Positions 63,356-64,000 of a stretch of 64,000 nt of DNA are shown in pieces. Origin of the DNA: Arthrobacter sp. UNC362MFTsu5.1 (GTDB lineage Bacteria > Actinomycetota > Actinomycetes > Actinomycetales > Micrococcaceae); NCBI RefSeq assembly GCF_000685965.1, contig NZ_JMLE01000013.1, positions 62,001-126,000 of the forward strand. Direction: 5' to 3'. The position numbers were made by a program, and so were the translations under genes. The stretch's first letter is position 1; each line of letters begins with the position of its first letter. The notes below the pieces were generated by a model. It was not told where the DNA came from and did not search any database. It worked only from the letters and a program-made list of their open reading frames with translations.

Positions 63356-64000
63356 GGCAGCCCCGGACAAGACGCCCCTCACGCTTCCGCCGGAACTCCT
63401 GGCGGCCCTCAAGAAAGTGGCCGCCACCGAGCACCTCCTGGTTGCCATGGATTTTGACGGAACAATCTCCCCGCTCGTTGACCACGCGGCTGATGCCCGT
63501 CCCCTCCCCCGGTCCGCGGCCGCCTTCGCCGCCCTGGCCGCCCTCCCGCGAACGACGACGGCACTCATCTCGGGCCGTGCCCTCGCCAGCCTCCGGTCGG
63601 TCGCTTCGCCGCCGCCGGAGACGCTCCTCATCGGCAGCCACGGTGCCGAGGCCTGGCTGGGGCCGGGTTCTTCCGAGCTCACCCTGGACCCGGACCAGCT
63701 GACCCTGCTGGCAGAAGTCCGCCACATCCTGGAAGAGATCGTGGAACAGGCGCCGGGAACCCTGCTGGAGGACAAACCGGCCGGCGTGGTGCTCCACACC
63801 CGCCTGGCCGCCGACGACGTGGCCGAGGACGCCGTCGCCGCTGCCCGCGCTGCCCTGCAGGACCGGCCGGACGTGTACCTGAAGAACGGCAACCGCGTAC
63901 TGGAGACGTCCGTGGTCCACGCTTCCAAGGGTGAGGGAATGGCCTTCCTGCGCCAGGCGACGGACGCCACAGCGGTGGTGTTCGCGGGGGACGACACCAC
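63345..64000 (+). CDS. otsB: Trehalose-6-phosphate phosphatase (5' part)
   Basis: HAD-family phosphatase releasing trehalose; about 218 residues in the window, continuing beyond base 64000. Motif I is VAMDFDGTISPLV (nucleophile Asp), motif II ALISGR, the Lys of motif III lies in HASKGEGMAF, and motif IV AGDDTT is at the very edge. The ATG lies inside the end of otsA, so the two are translationally coupled. Confidence 0.95.
   Translation, partial: MTPEAAPDKTPLTLPPELLAALKKVAATEHLLVAMDFDGTISPLVDHAADARPLPRSAAAFAALAALPRTTTALISGRALASLRSVASPPPETLLIGSHGAEAWLGPGSSELTLDPDQLTLLAEVRHILEEIVEQAPGTLLEDKPAGVVLHTRLAADDVAEDAVAAARAALQDRPDVYLKNGNRVLETSVVHASKGEGMAFLRQATDATAVVFAGDDT

Overview
The window is GC-rich actinobacterial chromosome, most likely from the Arthrobacter/Pseudarthrobacter group (Micrococcaceae). 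This is inferred from typical actinobacterial families (DUF3263, LytR_C, DUF4193, AMIN-like secreted protein, FemX-type transferase), frequent GTG starts and 4-nt ATGA/GTGA gene overlaps, and C-glycoside genes like those known from soil Arthrobacter and Microbacterium. No similarity search was run; all names rest on motifs and context.

Layout. 1-9.7 kb is housekeeping: the 5' part of a LivJ-type lipoprotein gene coupled to cspA, LytR_C and DUF3263 proteins, ung, a siderophore-interacting flavoprotein, a ThrE-type exporter, a FemX-like transferase, a DNA/RNA nuclease, TspO and sdaA. 9.8-16.3 kb is the glycine cleavage block glyA-gcvH-gcvT-gcvP (minus strand) under a tandem glycine riboswitch. 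16.4-26.7 kb is a mosaic: a TetR/MFS pair with its operator, ArsR-SRPBCC, dps, an agmatine-utilisation operon (N-carbamoylputrescine amidase, agmatine deiminase, permease) and several small conserved proteins.

26.8-60.4 kb is one long catabolic locus. Its left part (28.1-36.1 kb) encodes an aromatic ring-cleavage route: extradiol dioxygenase, two FAH-family hydrolases, a cyclase-family hydrolase, an FAD monooxygenase, an ACMSD-like decarboxylase and two SDRs. Its right part (37.4-60.4 kb) is a C-glycoside / 3-keto-glycoside locus: two pyranose-oxidase-like GMC oxidoreductases, five beta (DUF6379-type) and five alpha (xylose-isomerase-like TIM barrel) modules of C-glycoside deglycosidase type, two more sugar isomerase-like proteins, two Gfo/Idh/MocA proteins, an MFS exporter, a carbohydrate ABC importer without its own ATPase, two LysR regulators and a ROK regulator. 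Two of the deglycosidases are natural single-chain beta-alpha fusions (57565-59043 and 59075-60367). A recurring GACATAAGT motif lies in most promoters of this locus and suggests one regulon. The reading is that C-glycosylated (probably aromatic) plant compounds are imported, oxidised at sugar C3 by the GMC enzymes, cleaved by the alpha/beta enzymes, and the keto sugar and aglycone are then consumed.

The locus ends at a tRNA-Thr(TGT) gene whose 3' end faces it. Beyond lie a DsbA-like membrane thiol oxidoreductase gene and otsA-otsB (otsB runs off the window).
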